Source of the DNA: Bacteroidota bacterium | GTDB taxonomy: Bacteria > Bacteroidota > Bacteroidia > Bacteroidales > JACABE01 | Assembly: GCA_013377005.1 (NCBI GenBank) | Contig: JACABE010000002.1 | Coordinates: 219,527-283,526 of the forward strand | Direction: 5' to 3' | Length of the DNA stretch: 64,000 bases | In this document: positions 1 through 9,465 of the stretch, piece after piece | How the letters are laid out: every line of letters starts with the position of its first letter | Numbering within the stretch: position 1 is the first letter of the stretch | Translations under genes and position numbers: made by a program | Notes under the pieces: model-generated | The model's database searches: none | What the model saw: the letters and a program-made list of their open reading frames with translations, nothing else | Told to the model about the DNA's origin: nothing

Positions 1-640
1 CTGAAACTAGCTCCCGTTGCACCTGTAGTTGAATAGGTAATATTTGTAATGGCTGTATTAATACATTTAGTCTGATTATCACTTCCGACTGATGAGGTCA
101 ATACAATTGTATTATTTGGTGTTACAGTTATTGTTCCAATAGCCGTGATTGTTCCACAACCTCCGCTTAAAGTAACTGTATAGTTAAATGTTCCTGAAGC
201 TGTTGGAGTTCCACTTATGGTTACCACATTGGCTAACCAGTTGCCTGTAACTCCAGCAGGTAAACCACTGAAACTAGCTCCCGTTGCACCTGTAGTTGAA
301 TAGGTAATATTTGTAATGGCTGAATTAATACATTTAGTTTGATTGTTTGTTCCAACTGCAGAACTTAAAACAACAGTATTATTTGGACTTACAGTTATTG
401 TACCAATTGCCGTAATAGTTCCACAACCTCCGGTTAAAGTAGCTGTATAGTTAAATGTTCCTGAAACTGTTGGCGTTCCGCTTATTGTTACCACATTAGC
501 TAACCAGTTGCCTGTAACTCCGGCAGGTAAACCACTGAAACTAGCTCCCGTTGCACCTGTAGTTAAATAGGTAATATTTGTAATGGCTGTATTGATACAT
601 TTTGTCTGATTGTTTGTTCCAACTGCAGATGTCAATACAA
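1..640 (-). repeat. 267-bp tandem repeats in coding sequence
   Basis: The same stretch starting CTGAAACTAGCTCCCG recurs at 1, 268 and 535, giving an exact 267-bp period (89 codons, in frame). Copies are nearly identical at DNA level, which suggests recent expansion or gene conversion. They encode the repeats following the third DUF3494 domain. Confidence 0.9.
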
Positions 641-3600
641 TTGTGTTGTTTGAATTTACTATTAAAGAAACATTTGCTGAAGAAACAGTAGAATTATTTA
701 TTGAAGTATCAGATGGACTATTAATGATATTTGTTCCTGATAAAACAACAGCACCATTTCTGGCAAGTAATCTACCATCAATAGAAGAACCTGTGTTCAT
801 TGTTATTGATGTTAAAGCAAGTATATTTCCTTTAAAAGAAGTACCGTTACCAATGGTTGCAGAACTTCCAACCTGCCAAATTATATTTTTAGCCTGAGCA
901 CCTCCGCTAAGTATAACATTTCCTCCTGCTCCACCTACAGTAGTGAAATTAGATGCTATCTGAAAAATCCAGAATGCATTTGCATTACCTTGGGCATCAA
1001 GAGTCAAATCACCTGATTGTAATAAAAGTGTGGATGTTGATTTATAAATACCAGGTGCAAGTGTTAAACCACCCTGATCGCCTGCTACTGTTGCAGGGGC
1101 AGGGGCAGTTGCTCCTTCAGCAAAAAGATATGCATCAGTAAGATCTTGTTTGGCTTGTGTTAGCATTACAGCTATTCCTGGAGGTGCAATATCATCAGAA
1201 GCATAAATAGCTCCATTTACCAATGCAGCTGGAGGAAATCCTGTTACCGAAGTACGAACACCCGGGCTTATCCCAACATCCATATTATTAATTTTACTAA
1301 ATCCTGTACTACTAATACCTACACCAGCGATAATACCAAATCTTCCAGCTGACTTTAGATCAACTGCTGTTGAAGATGAATTTATTGAAGTGCATGAACC
1401 GCTTACTACAACATTATAGTTAGATGCAGTATCTGAGATATTTGCAGGATTAATGGTAAGTGTTGCAGAGGTTGCACCAGAAATATTTCCACCATTAATT
1501 AAATTTACAGTTCCTTTCCTCCATTGATATGTTAAACCACTTCCTATTGCAACAACTGAAAAACTTGCTGAACTTCCGGCACATACTGTCTGATTAACAG
1601 GACCTGAAGTAATATTTGCATTTATAATTAATAAAGAAACATTTATTGAAGTATCTTTTGGCAAACATGTACCTGAAACAATTACATTATAGTTGGATGC
1701 AGTATCAGAAACACTTAGAGGGTTAATCGTTAGTGTATTGGAAGTTGCCCCTAATATATGTCCACCGTTTGTTAAGTTTATAGTTCCTTTCCTCCATTGA
1801 TAGCTTAGATTTGTACCTGTTGCAATTACTGAAAAACTAACTGAATTTCCAGCACAAGCAATTATATTGCTTGGCTCTGTTGTAATTATTGGTGCAATAC
1901 CTCTCAATAAAGAAACAAATATTGAAGTATCTTTTGGCAAACATGTACCTGAAACAATTACATTATAGTTAGATGCAGTATCAGTGATAAGCATAGGATT
2001 AAATCTAAGCGTATCAGAAGTTGCTCCTGAAATACTTCCTCCATTGATTATATTTACAGTTCCCTTTCTCCATTGATAAGTAAGATTTGAACCTGTAGCA
2101 ATTACTGAAAAATAAACCGAATTTCCAATACAAGTTGTTTTATTTGCAGGTTCAGTAGTGATTATAGGTGGAGAATTAACCACCAAAGAAGCATTTACAG
2201 AGGTGTCATTTGGTAAACAACTGCCTGTAATAATAACATTATAATTGGTAGCAGCATCCAAAATATTTATGGGATTAATAGTAAGTGTATTAGAATTAAC
2301 TCCCGAAATATTTCCTCCGTTTGTTAAATTTACATTTCCTTTTCTCCATTGATAAGTAAGAACTGTTCCTGATGTAGTTACCGAAAAGCTAATTGAACTT
2401 CCTACGCATGCAGTTTTATTAATAGGTTCCGTTGTAATAATTGGAGCTGTATTTACTACCAAAGAAACATTTATTGATGTATCATTAGGTAATAAAGAAC
2501 CACTAACAATTACATTATAGTTAGAAGCAGTATCTGACGAATTGGCAGGATTAATTTTAAGTGTATCAGAAGTTGCGCCTGATATATGTCCTCCATTAAT
2601 TAAATTTACATTTCCTTTTCTCCATTGATAGGTGAGTGAAGAACCTGTTGCTGTTACTGAAAATCTTACTGAATCTCCTGAACAAACAATTTTATTGACA
2701 GGTTCGGTAATTATTAAAGGAGAACTTAAGCCACAACCAGGAGGCATAATAGCTGTTATTGTAGCGGTATTTAATGCACCTGTTGTGGTAAGTGCTCTTC
2801 CATCTAGTTTAACACCTGTATTCAAATTCATTGCACCATTGTTACATACAATAGTTCCGACAAATTCTGAATAATCATTAATACTTACAGCACCACTAAT
2901 CATCCAGTACACATTTTTTGATTGAGTACCATTAATCATTTTAACTTTAGAATAGGTACTTGTATTTATCGCACCATATATTTTTATTACAAATACTGCA
3001 TTGGCATCATTCATAGCATCCAGAAAAAGGGTATCTGTAAATGTAACCGCTGCATTCATTAAATATGTGTGAGGAGTAAGTACCAATTGATTTCCAAACT
3101 GAGCAGGATATAACAATTCAATATCATAAGGTAAGGTATTAAGATAACTATATGCATTAAGCAAATCAGCGGCTGCAGCAGCTGTTGATCCATCAGGAAT
3201 CGGATGAATAGCACCGGTTACAGATAATGGATTAAAACCTATAGTTAACCCAACATTTGTTCCTACATCACCTGTAATATTTGTTATTCCAACATTGGTA
3301 ACAGGTCCATTAGAAGAAAATATTGTATAACAAGTTGCTGAAACCAGAGACGGAGCTATTGGTCCTGTTAGCGTGGGGCTTCCACAACCGATAGGAGTAT
3401 ATGCCAGCACTCCGCTGACATTTACAGCTCCATTGGTAGAAAGCACTCTTCCTTCAAGTGTGCAACCAGTACTCATATTAATAGCAGCATTGTTTGCAAT
3501 TACTGTTCCTTTCATTGAAGTTGAAGGAGCCATGTTTACTAAACCTTCTATTTTCCAGAATACATTACATGCTTTAGCTCCGTTAAGTAATATAACTTTT

Positions 3601-4067
3601 GAGCTTGCAGCAGTTGAAAGAGGTCCTTGAATTTGAAAAATAAATACAGCATTGGGATTACCAAGTGCATTTAAATAAAGATTTCCGTTCATGGTTGTTG
3701 CACCAGTTATTGAATATATTCCTGCAATCAGAGTATCTCCATTTCCTAACAAAGGAGCTGGAAAATAAGATGGAACAGTGTTATTTAGCTGATTATAAGC
3801 AGTAAGCAAATCAGTTGCACATAGTCCACTTTTGGGGTCGCTGGTATAAGTCATTACACCGTTTACATTTCCAAAACCGGTAACTCCACCATTATTTGTA
3901 CCTACATTTCCTGTAAGATGTGAAATTCCTGTATTACCCACTGCTCCGATTGTTGTAAAAATTACAAAATCTGCAGCCGTTCCTAAAGGAGGTGCCTGAG
4001 CATAATTTAAAGTCGGAATTAATAGTAGTAGCACTGCTATTAATGAATTTAGTATTCGTGTTTTCAT
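1..4067 (-). CDS. Giant secreted surface protein with three DUF3494 domains and Ig-like repeats (3' end beyond window)
   Basis: The reading frame is open from ATG at 4065-4067 down to the window edge (1355 codons seen), so the C-terminus is missing. It starts with a signal peptide (MKTRILNSLIAVLLLLIP, then NYAQ). Translation shows DUF3494 (ice-binding/adhesin-like) domains at about residues 25-225, 234-435 and 895-1115. Between the second and third lie five Ig-like repeats of about 92 residues, each with a YQWRKG core. After the third come 89-residue repeats that continue off the edge. Family knowledge: DUF3494 folds as a beta-helix and is found in ice-binding proteins and in adhesins. The protein is presumably secreted and surface-bound, and a T9SS sorting domain may lie beyond the window. 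Its promoter carries the direct-repeat stress motif. Whether it binds ice, a surface or other cells cannot be told from sequence. Confidence 0.88.
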   Translation of the reverse strand, partial: MKTRILNSLIAVLLLLIPTLNYAQAPPLGTAADFVIFTTIGAVGNTGISHLTGNVGTNNGGVTGFGNVNGVMTYTSDPKSGLCATDLLTAYNQLNNTVPSYFPAPLLGNGDTLIAGIYSITGATTMNGNLYLNALGNPNAVFIFQIQGPLSTAASSKVILLNGAKACNVFWKIEGLVNMAPSTSMKGTVIANNAAINMSTGCTLEGRVLSTNGAVNVSGVLAYTPIGCGSPTLTGPIAPSLVSATCYTIFSSNGPVTNVGITNITGDVGTNVGLTIGFNPLSVTGAIHPIPDGSTAAAAADLLNAYSYLNTLPYDIELLYPAQFGNQLVLTPHTYLMNAAVTFTDTLFLDAMNDANAVFVIKIYGAINTSTYSKVKMINGTQSKNVYWMISGAVSINDYSEFVGTIVCNNGAMNLNTGVKLDGRALTTTGALNTATITAIMPPGCGLSSPLIITEPVNKIVCSGDSVRFSVTATGSSLTYQWRKGNVNLINGGHISGATSDTLKINPANSSDTASNYNVIVSGSLLPNDTSINVSLVVNTAPIITTEPINKTACVGSSISFSVTTSGTVLTYQWRKGNVNLTNGGNISGVNSNTLTINPINILDAATNYNVIITGSCLPNDTSVNASLVVNSPPIITTEPANKTTCIGNSVYFSVIATGSNLTYQWRKGTVNIINGGSISGATSDTLRFNPMLITDTASNYNVIVSGTCLPKDTSIFVSLLRGIAPIITTEPSNIIACAGNSVSFSVIATGTNLSYQWRKGTINLTNGGHILGATSNTLTINPLSVSDTASNYNVIVSGTCLPKDTSINVSLLIINANITSGPVNQTVCAGSSASFSVVAIGSGLTYQWRKGTVNLINGGNISGATSATLTINPANISDTASNYNVVVSGSCTSINSSSTAVDLKSAGRFGIIAGVGISSTGFSKINNMDVGISPGVRTSVTGFPPAALVNGAIYASDDIAPPGIAVMLTQAKQDLTDAYLFAEGATAPAPATVAGDQGGLTLAPGIYKSTSTLLLQSGDLTLDAQGNANAFWIFQIASNFTTVGGAGGNVILSGGAQAKNIIWQVGSSATIGNGTSFKGNILALTSITMNTGSSIDGRLLARNGAVVLSGTNIINSPSDTSINNSTVSSANVSLIVNSNNTIVLTSAVGTNNQTKCINTAITNITYLTTGATGASFSGLPAGVTGNWLANVVTISGTPTVSGTFNYTATLTGGCGTITAIGTITVSPNNTVVLSSAVGTNNQTKCINSAITNITYSTTGATGASFSGLPAGVTGNWLANVVTISGTPTASGTFNYTVTLSGGCGTITAIGTITVTPNNTIVLTSSVGSDNQTKCINTAITNITYSTTGATGASF
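1400..2750 (-). repeat. Five Ig-like repeats of 273-276 bp
   Basis: The conserved CCATTGATA (encoding the YQW core) occurs at 1521, 1794, 2070, 2346 and 2622, so the period is 273-276 bp (91-92 codons). These repeats separate the second and third DUF3494 domains of the large surface protein. Confidence 0.85.
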
Positions 4068-4105
4068 TTTTTTTATTTTTATAAAGTGAATAATTTTTCA
4101 CCCAA

Positions 4106-4174
4106 CAAAATTATATTTGTTGAGCCCTGAAACCATTACACAATTATAAGAAAGACTTACATCATTCACACTTT
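4106..4174 (-). promoter_or_regulatory. Direct-repeat stress promoter, site 1
   Basis: Read on the minus strand: TGTGAATGATGTAA with half-site ATGATGTAA at 4165-4157, 12 bp, half-site ATTGTGTAA at 4144-4136, 22 bp, then TAATTTTG at 4113-4106. It lies about 40 bp upstream of the start of the DUF3494 surface protein. Confidence 0.8.
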
Positions 4175-4235
4175 TGGACATATAAATGCTTAAAATATAT
4201 GAGAAAACATAGAATAAAGTAGGGTGTTGTGGAAT

Positions 4236-4270
4236 AAAAAAACCAATAGATTTTACTATCGGCTTTTTTA
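4236..4270 (-). terminator. Hairpin terminator-like structure
   Basis: An A-rich arm with CCAATAG pairs imperfectly with CTATCGG followed by TTTTTT. It lies just downstream of the small DUF6496-like gene, in the gap before the surface-protein promoter. It could act on either strand. Confidence 0.5.
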
Positions 4271-4296
4271 TTGAGTATCATCATGAAATAGCTTGA

Positions 4297-4494
4297 CTAT
4301 TTCTCATTACGTTTTTTTTCATTAGGGACTCGTAACTTCTCATGTTGGGCTTCGCTTATTCCAATGGCGATAGCCTGTTTTCGACTTTTTACAAATCCAC
4401 CTTTACCACCTTTGCCCGATTTTAACTCACCATGTTTAAATTCGTGCATGACTTCTTCAATTTTTTCTTGTGCTCTTTTAGAATATTTAGTCAT
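4297..4494 (-). CDS. Small basic DUF6496-like protein
   Basis: 65 residues, rich in Lys and Gly, with the pattern MHEFKHGELKSGKGGK followed by VKSRKQAIAIGISEA. This resembles the DUF6496 family of short Bacteroidota proteins of unknown function, often seen near stress genes. No signal peptide or membrane segment. It starts 16 bp after the stop of the CHU_C-domain gene and is probably cotranscribed with it. The high charge suggests nucleic-acid contact, but that is only inference. Confidence 0.75.
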   Translation of the reverse strand: MTKYSKRAQEKIEEVMHEFKHGELKSGKGGKGGFVKSRKQAIAIGISEAQHEKLRVPNEKKRNEK

Positions 4495-4510
4495 AATGAT
4501 TTATCAAATT

Positions 4511-5350
4511 TTATCTATTTAGATAGATAGTTCCTTTTATTACATCAGAACCGATTCCCAGATCAAGCAAATAGAAATAAGTTCCGATTGGTAATTCTTC
4601 TCCGCTGAGTATTAGTCCAAAGTCTGATTTTCCATCCCAAGTGTTTTGATAGGGCTTTGCTTCAAAAACTTTATTTCCCCAGCGATTATATATTAAAAAT
4701 GAATTATTTGGATAATTTTGAATACCTCTGATAACAAATAAATCGTTAACTCCATCACCATTTGGAGAAAATCCTTCAGGAATTAAAAAATCAACTATAC
4801 AATTATTTACAATAACTGTAACAAGGGAAGGTATAGAAGTACAGCCGTTACTTGAAACTGTTAGCGAATAAATACCTGCATCTGAAAGTGCAGCTGAATT
4901 AATTACAACATTCTGTAAAGATGAAATAAATCCATTTGTACCTGTCCATAAATATGTAACTCCAGCTATTGTTTGAGAGCTTAAGCTTATTGAAGCACCA
5001 ATACAAACGGGAGAATTACTGTTTGCCGTAATTACAGGCACAGGACTCACAAATACTTGTCCTGATCTTATAGAACCAAGACATCCATCTGCTGATAATT
5101 CTTGAACATCCAGCATATATGTACCAACAGTAGTCCATGTAATACTGATATCATTAGTTGTAGAGTAAGTCTGAGTGATTCCGTCTATCCGCCAGTTATA
5201 TGTTGAACCTGATACAGGATTGGAATTCACATTATAATGCTTTGAAGATCCAACACAAACATTATCAGGCATGGCAACCTGAGCAAATGTATTGAAGCTA
5301 ATGAACGGCAAAATACAATACAAAAGTAAATATTTGAATAGTTTAAGCAT
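4511..5350 (-). CDS. Secreted Ig/PKD-like protein with T9SS type B (CHU_C) C-terminal domain
   Basis: Starting at ATG 5348-5350 gives 279 residues beginning with a clean signal peptide ([19 protein letters not shown], ending TFAQ); an in-frame ATG at 5395 would add 15 residues before it. Two Ig/PKD-like segments follow. The last 90 residues carry the gliding-motility-associated C-terminal signature ([14 protein letters not shown], then [10 protein letters not shown] and YFYLLDLG). In this family the domain directs export by the type IX secretion system and surface attachment. It follows the threonine-rich repeat protein by about 155 bp, with a strong hairpin between them, and may be in the same leftward operon. 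Confidence 0.88.
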   Translation of the reverse strand: MLKLFKYLLLYCILPFISFNTFAQVAMPDNVCVGSSKHYNVNSNPVSGSTYNWRIDGITQTYSTTNDISITWTTVGTYMLDVQELSADGCLGSIRSGQVFVSPVPVITANSNSPVCIGASISLSSQTIAGVTYLWTGTNGFISSLQNVVINSAALSDAGIYSLTVSSNGCTSIPSLVTVIVNNCIVDFLIPEGFSPNGDGVNDLFVIRGIQNYPNNSFLIYNRWGNKVFEAKPYQNTWDGKSDFGLILSGEELPIGTYFYLLDLGIGSDVIKGTIYLNR

Positions 5351-5421
5351 AAGTGTTTTTATTATCAACAATAAATCTTTGTATCTGCATATCATCAGAT
5401 AAACTTAAAAAAACCTGTCGC

Positions 5422-5457
5422 AATACTGCCTGCTGATAAATATCAGCAGGCAGTATT
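5422..5457. terminator. Perfect 17-bp inverted repeat
   Basis: AATACTGCCTGCTGATA at 5422-5438 and its exact reverse complement at 5441-5457 are separated by 2 bases. T-runs lie on the plus side directly and on the minus side after about 8 bases. It sits between two leftward genes, so it is either a terminator for the upstream repeat protein or a processing or stabilising hairpin inside the operon. Confidence 0.7.
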
Positions 5458-5505
5458 TTTAACAGTAAATATCTGATCTATTTTATTAACAGATTAAAAT
5501 ATCTG

Positions 5506-6897
5506 CTAATTATGCCAGATAGCTGAAGTATTTGGTGTAAGTGGCTGAACATTTATTGTGATTATTGTTGCAGCAGAAACACAACCTGTGGCATTGGTCG
5601 TAGTTAAATTATAAATACCTGTAGTTAACAATGAAAACACACCTGTTGAATTGCTTACTGCTGCTATAACAGGTGTTGTACCTGTAATAGAATAAGAAAT
5701 TCCGGCTCCTGGCAATGGTGTTGTTACATTTACAATTCCTGTTGCAACAGCACAGCTTGGTTGTGTTACGCTTGCAGTTGGAGCAACCGGTGTAGAAAGA
5801 GAAGGATTAATGGTAATGCTTAATGCAAGAGAAGTACATCCATCTGTATTTGTTGTTGTTACATCATAAACTCCTGGTGCTAATCCTGCAAATATTCCTG
5901 TTGAATTAGTAACCGCTACTACAATTGGTGTTGTACCTGTAATAGTATAAGTAATTCCGGCAGCGGGTGCTGGAGAAGTTACATTAACAGTTCCTGTTGA
6001 AACAAAACAAGTGGGTTGTGTTAAACCTGCAATTAGAATAGCTGGTGTAACAGGTTGTGCATTTATCGTAATACTTGTTGCAAGAGAAGTACATCCAACC
6101 CCATTTGTTGTGGTTACATCATAAACTCCCGGTGCTAATCCTGCAAAAATTCCTGTTGAATTAGTAACTGCTGCTACAACTGGTGTTGTGCCCGTTATAG
6201 TATAAGTAATTCCTACAGCAGGAGCAGGAGTGGTTATAGTTACTGTCCCTGTGGCAACGGCACAACTTGGTTGAGTTAAACCAGCAATTGGTGCTGATGG
6301 TGTTATTGGTTGTGCATTAATAGTAACACTACTTGCTGTAGAAGTACATGAATAAACATTTGAAGTGGTTACATCATAAACGCCTGGTGCTAATCCTGCA
6401 AATATTCCCGTTGAATTAGTAACCGCTGCTACAACTGGTGTTGTACCTGTAACTGTATAAGTAATTCCGACAGCGGGTACTGGATTAGTTACATTTATAG
6501 TTCCTGTGGCAACAGCACAACTTGGCTGCGTCAAACTGGTAATAGGAGCTGCTGGTCGTGGATTAACTGTTACATCAACACTTACTATTGTTTGACAACC
6601 ATCACCATTGGTCTCTTTTAATGACAAATGATAGGTTGTAGGCACTAAAGGATTAGCCCAAATAACATTGGTAGCAACAGTATTTGCTGAAGTAATTGTC
6701 CAATCTACACCGGAAGTTCCGGTAGAAATACTCCATAGAAATGTATTGGCGGCATTTCCGGGAGTTACATAATAAGGCTCTGTTCCTGGACAAAGGGTTT
6801 GTGTCACGGTTTGACTTGTTTGTGCCCATGTTCCTATTGCACTCATTGTGAATAGCAATATCATAAGCCATTTTAAAAATTTAAACTTTGTTTTCAT
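5506..6897 (-). CDS. Secreted Thr-rich protein with four 85-residue repeats
   Basis: 463 residues starting with a signal peptide (MKTKFKFLKWLMILLF, ending TWAQ). After an N-terminal PKD-like part, four 85-residue repeats follow, each with TQPSCAVATG and ITGTTPVVAAV cores; at DNA level the period is 255 bp. Such repeats are common in secreted Bacteroidota proteins that end in a T9SS domain. Here no CHU_C or Por-type domain is seen: the protein stops shortly after the fourth repeat with TSAIWHN. It may be truncated or may depend on a partner for anchoring. Neighbours are secreted proteins on the same strand. Function unknown. Confidence 0.82.
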   Translation of the reverse strand: MKTKFKFLKWLMILLFTMSAIGTWAQTSQTVTQTLCPGTEPYYVTPGNAANTFLWSISTGTSGVDWTITSANTVATNVIWANPLVPTTYHLSLKETNGDGCQTIVSVDVTVNPRPAAPITSLTQPSCAVATGTINVTNPVPAVGITYTVTGTTPVVAAVTNSTGIFAGLAPGVYDVTTSNVYSCTSTASSVTINAQPITPSAPIAGLTQPSCAVATGTVTITTPAPAVGITYTITGTTPVVAAVTNSTGIFAGLAPGVYDVTTTNGVGCTSLATSITINAQPVTPAILIAGLTQPTCFVSTGTVNVTSPAPAAGITYTITGTTPIVVAVTNSTGIFAGLAPGVYDVTTTNTDGCTSLALSITINPSLSTPVAPTASVTQPSCAVATGIVNVTTPLPGAGISYSITGTTPVIAAVSNSTGVFSLLTTGIYNLTTTNATGCVSAATIITINVQPLTPNTSAIWHN

Positions 6898-7078
6898 GAT
6901 TTGTTTGTTTATTAATTTGTTTGTTATTAGGTTTATTATTAAATGTTGTGTTATCTGATTTTAAATCTGATTTTGATTGAGAAAAGTTAAATTCAAAAGT
7001 TTGTTCAGGCACTTGTGCAGAAACTCTGCGGAAAGTGCTACATCCTAAGCAATCATATAATTCGTAATCGTTTTCCAT
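6881..7078 (-). CDS. Possible small Cys-containing protein (65 aa)
   Basis: The ORF starts 12 bp after the stop of the DUF3494 gene and overlaps the start of the repeat protein by 17 bp. The N-terminal half (MENDYELYDCLGC) looks like real protein with a CxxC pair; the C-terminal half is Asn/Lys-rich and reads through sequence that looks like an ordinary AT-rich leader. No homologue is recognised. It may be a short translated spacer or a chance ORF. Confidence 0.35.
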   Translation of the reverse strand: MENDYELYDCLGCSTFRRVSAQVPEQTFEFNFSQSKSDLKSDNTTFNNKPNNKQINKQTNHENKV

Positions 7079-7090
7079 ATTTTTATGTTT

Positions 7091-8059
7091 TTATTGGTGA
7101 TATATTGACGATGTTGGTGGCAATGGGCTAACCGTTACTGAATAGTTTGACGACACAGTGCCGTTTCCACAGGCATTGCTTCCATAAACTGTAATATTTC
7201 CTGACGTGGAGGTAAAACCAAAATCTATAGTAATGCTATTGGTATTAGCACCAGTTACTATTAATGCAGCTGGAGGCAATGTCCAGAAGTAGTTTGTTGC
7301 ATTAGCAATGACCGGTACAGTATAAATAACTCCTGTTTGTCCCTGACATAGCAAAGCTAATCCTGTGATAGTTCCTGCTGCTGAAGGTAAAAAATTAACT
7401 ACATTGTTGTGTGTAGAGATTGCTCCTGCACGCGAAAGCCCTCTTCCTAAAAGAGATGATCCTTCTAATAAATTAATTGCTCCATCTACAATTGCAGTTC
7501 CTCTGAAAACTGAATGGTCGCCCAGATCGAACTGACCTCCAATTTGCCAATAAACATTGCACAAAGAAGCCGAATTAATCAGAATTACGTTTGAAGATAC
7601 AGCTGTTGACAAAGCTCCACCTATCCTTATAATAAATACAGCATCGGGATTACCCTGTGCATTTAAAGTTAAATCTCCGTTTAAAGTGGAAGCAGCACCT
7701 GTATTGTAAATACCGGGAGTTAGTTCCTGTCCGCCACCAAAAAAAACACCTAAAACAGATCCAACTAAAGTGCTTAAATAAGTATAAGCATCTTGAACTG
7801 CTGTTGCAGCTAAAACCGATGTAGAATCTGTAACATGAATTTGCCCGTTAATTGTTCCAGAAGGAAATCCACTGAATAAACCTGCATTGGTACCTATATC
7901 CCCTGATATATTGGTAGCACCCAGATTTGTAAATGCACCTGTTGAAGTAAACAAGGCAAAATCAGAAGCTACACCCAAATTGGGTGTTTGTCCGAAAATT
8001 ATTTTGGGGACAACAAATAGTACAATGGCTATTAATAAAGAAAGTAATTTGCTTTTCAT
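7091..8059 (-). CDS. Secreted DUF3494 (ice-binding-like) protein with PKD-like domain
   Basis: Starting at ATG 8057-8059 gives 322 residues with signal peptide MKSKLLSLLIAIVLFVVP and cleavage near IFGQ. An upstream ATG at 8074 is only about 7 bp from the predicted transcription start, so the inner start is preferred. Residues 25-215 are one DUF3494 domain (ASDFALFTSTGA, IGTNAGL, VYWQIGG). Residues 220-315 resemble a PKD-like domain. The protein ends TSSIYHQ and no sorting domain is seen. It is a smaller relative of the large protein at the left edge and shares the same promoter motif, so the two are probably co-induced. Ice binding is possible from family membership but not shown. Confidence 0.87.
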   Translation of the reverse strand: MKSKLLSLLIAIVLFVVPKIIFGQTPNLGVASDFALFTSTGAFTNLGATNISGDIGTNAGLFSGFPSGTINGQIHVTDSTSVLAATAVQDAYTYLSTLVGSVLGVFFGGGQELTPGIYNTGAASTLNGDLTLNAQGNPDAVFIIRIGGALSTAVSSNVILINSASLCNVYWQIGGQFDLGDHSVFRGTAIVDGAINLLEGSSLLGRGLSRAGAISTHNNVVNFLPSAAGTITGLALLCQGQTGVIYTVPVIANATNYFWTLPPAALIVTGANTNSITIDFGFTSTSGNITVYGSNACGNGTVSSNYSVTVSPLPPTSSIYHQ

Positions 8060-8087
8060 AGAATTTGCATTCATATTTTTTACATTA

Positions 8088-8156
8088 CAAAAGTAACCTC
8101 TGATGTAAGCAAATCTATTACATAACTTTAGGGAATAATTACATGATTCACATATT
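8088..8156 (-). promoter_or_regulatory. Direct-repeat stress promoter, site 2
   Basis: Minus strand: ATCATGTAA (8147-8139), 12 bp, GTTATGTAA (8126-8118), 22 bp, TACTTTTG (8095-8088). It drives the DUF3494 gene and possibly the following secreted-protein genes. It also decides that gene's start codon. Confidence 0.78.
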
Positions 8157-8770
8157 TTTGACAGCTCAAAAAATATATAGAAAAGGAAAGACTGAGTTTT
8201 ACTAATTAGATTCTTTGTTTCAAATTTTTATATTACCTTTACCAAATGAAAAAAACAATAATTTATCTGTTTTTCATTCTTATTCCAATTGCCAATAATG
8301 CCCGGGTTTCATTAATTGATGCTGTTAAAGTAGATAATAACGATATTTACACTATTTTAAATTTAACTGAAGCAGGCTTGTCAAAAGATGTATTTTTACT
8401 TGCAATCAAAGGATTAAATAAGCTTGAATCTGATGGCAAATTAAGTAATCCAAACATTATAACTATTGCAGACTATTCGCAATCAAGTAATAAAAAGCGC
8501 TTGTATGTGATTGATTTAATAAACAAAAAATTATTGTTCAATACCTATGTTGCACACGGACGAAATACCGGTGATGAATATGCTAAGTTTTTTTCAAACC
8601 AGGAAGGTTCTTCAAAGAGCAGTTTGGGTTTTTATATTACAGAAAAACCTATTACCGGATCGCATACCGGATATTCGCTAACAATAAAAGGAGTTGAAAA
8701 AGGTTTTAATGACAATGCTATAAAGCGTGCCATTATAATTCATGCTGCAGCTTATGCAACTGAAAATTTT

Positions 8771-9319
8771 AATGAATCTCCCCGCCGCAAGCGGACGGGG
8801 TATCATTAGTCTTTCTAAAAGAGTGAGAATTGGGAAACCTTGTGCAATACTTTATACTGTTTTTCAACACCTTGTTCCCTCACGTATTTCGAAATTACAT
8901 CCTCATTCCCATACTTGCTAACTGTATTGATAAAATAACCATCCGTCCAAAATTCACCTCCCCATAATTGCTTTTTTACCTCTGGGTTCTTGACAAATAC
9001 CTCCCTTGCTGTAATACTCTTTATTATTGTCACTATTTTTGTTGGACTATACATTGGAACAGATTGCACTAAAAAATGAACATGATCATCATCTGTTCCT
9101 ATTTCTAAAAAGTAGATTTGATATCTTTTTGATATTTCTATGCAAACTTCTTTAAGTGTAATATCAACGGAATCACTAAAAACTACTCGTCTATACTTTG
9201 CTGGACATACAATCTGATACAACAACAAAGACACATTATGAGACTTATGAATATATTTGCTTTCTGCCATGCACAAAGTTATAAATTTTCGCCGCAAGCG
9301 GCGGGGAATTTACCCAAAG
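8771..9319 (-). mobile_element. IS200/IS605-like (or REP-associated) element
   Basis: About 550 bp carrying only a Y1 transposase, flanked by GC-rich palindromes that stand out in this AT-rich DNA: CCCCGCCGCAAGCGGACGGGG at 8780-8800 (split here as CCCCGCCGC, AA, GCGGACGGGG) and GCCGCAAGCGGC at 9291-9302. Both share the core CCGCAAGCGG. Subterminal hairpins and no target duplication are typical of IS200/IS605 and of REP-associated tyrosine transposases. The exact ends are uncertain by about 10 bp. Confidence 0.8.
8815..9270 (-). CDS. tnpA: IS200/IS605-family Y1 transposase TnpA
   Basis: 151 residues from ATG 9268-9270 (MAESKYIHKSHN). An upstream ATG at 9297 lies inside the end hairpin and is unlikely to be used. 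The HUH motif is DDHVHFL and the likely nucleophile Tyr is in the YFINTVSKYGNED helix. LWGGEFWTDGYF and the C-terminal YVREQG are typical of the family. These enzymes move single-stranded DNA by recognising subterminal hairpins. No TnpB is present. It is inserted in the YkuD_2 gene. Confidence 0.9.
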   Translation of the reverse strand: MAESKYIHKSHNVSLLLYQIVCPAKYRRVVFSDSVDITLKEVCIEISKRYQIYFLEIGTDDDHVHFLVQSVPMYSPTKIVTIIKSITAREVFVKNPEVKKQLWGGEFWTDGYFINTVSKYGNEDVISKYVREQGVEKQYKVLHKVSQFSLF

Positions 9320-9465
9320 AGATTAAAAAGTACGGACGATTAGGCAGAAGTTTTGGTTGCCCGGCACTACCTCCTGATTTAAATAAACCTATTATTGAAA
9401 CCATTAAAGGCGGAAGTTGCTTATTTATTTATAATCCCGACAACTATTATATTCACAACTCGTCT

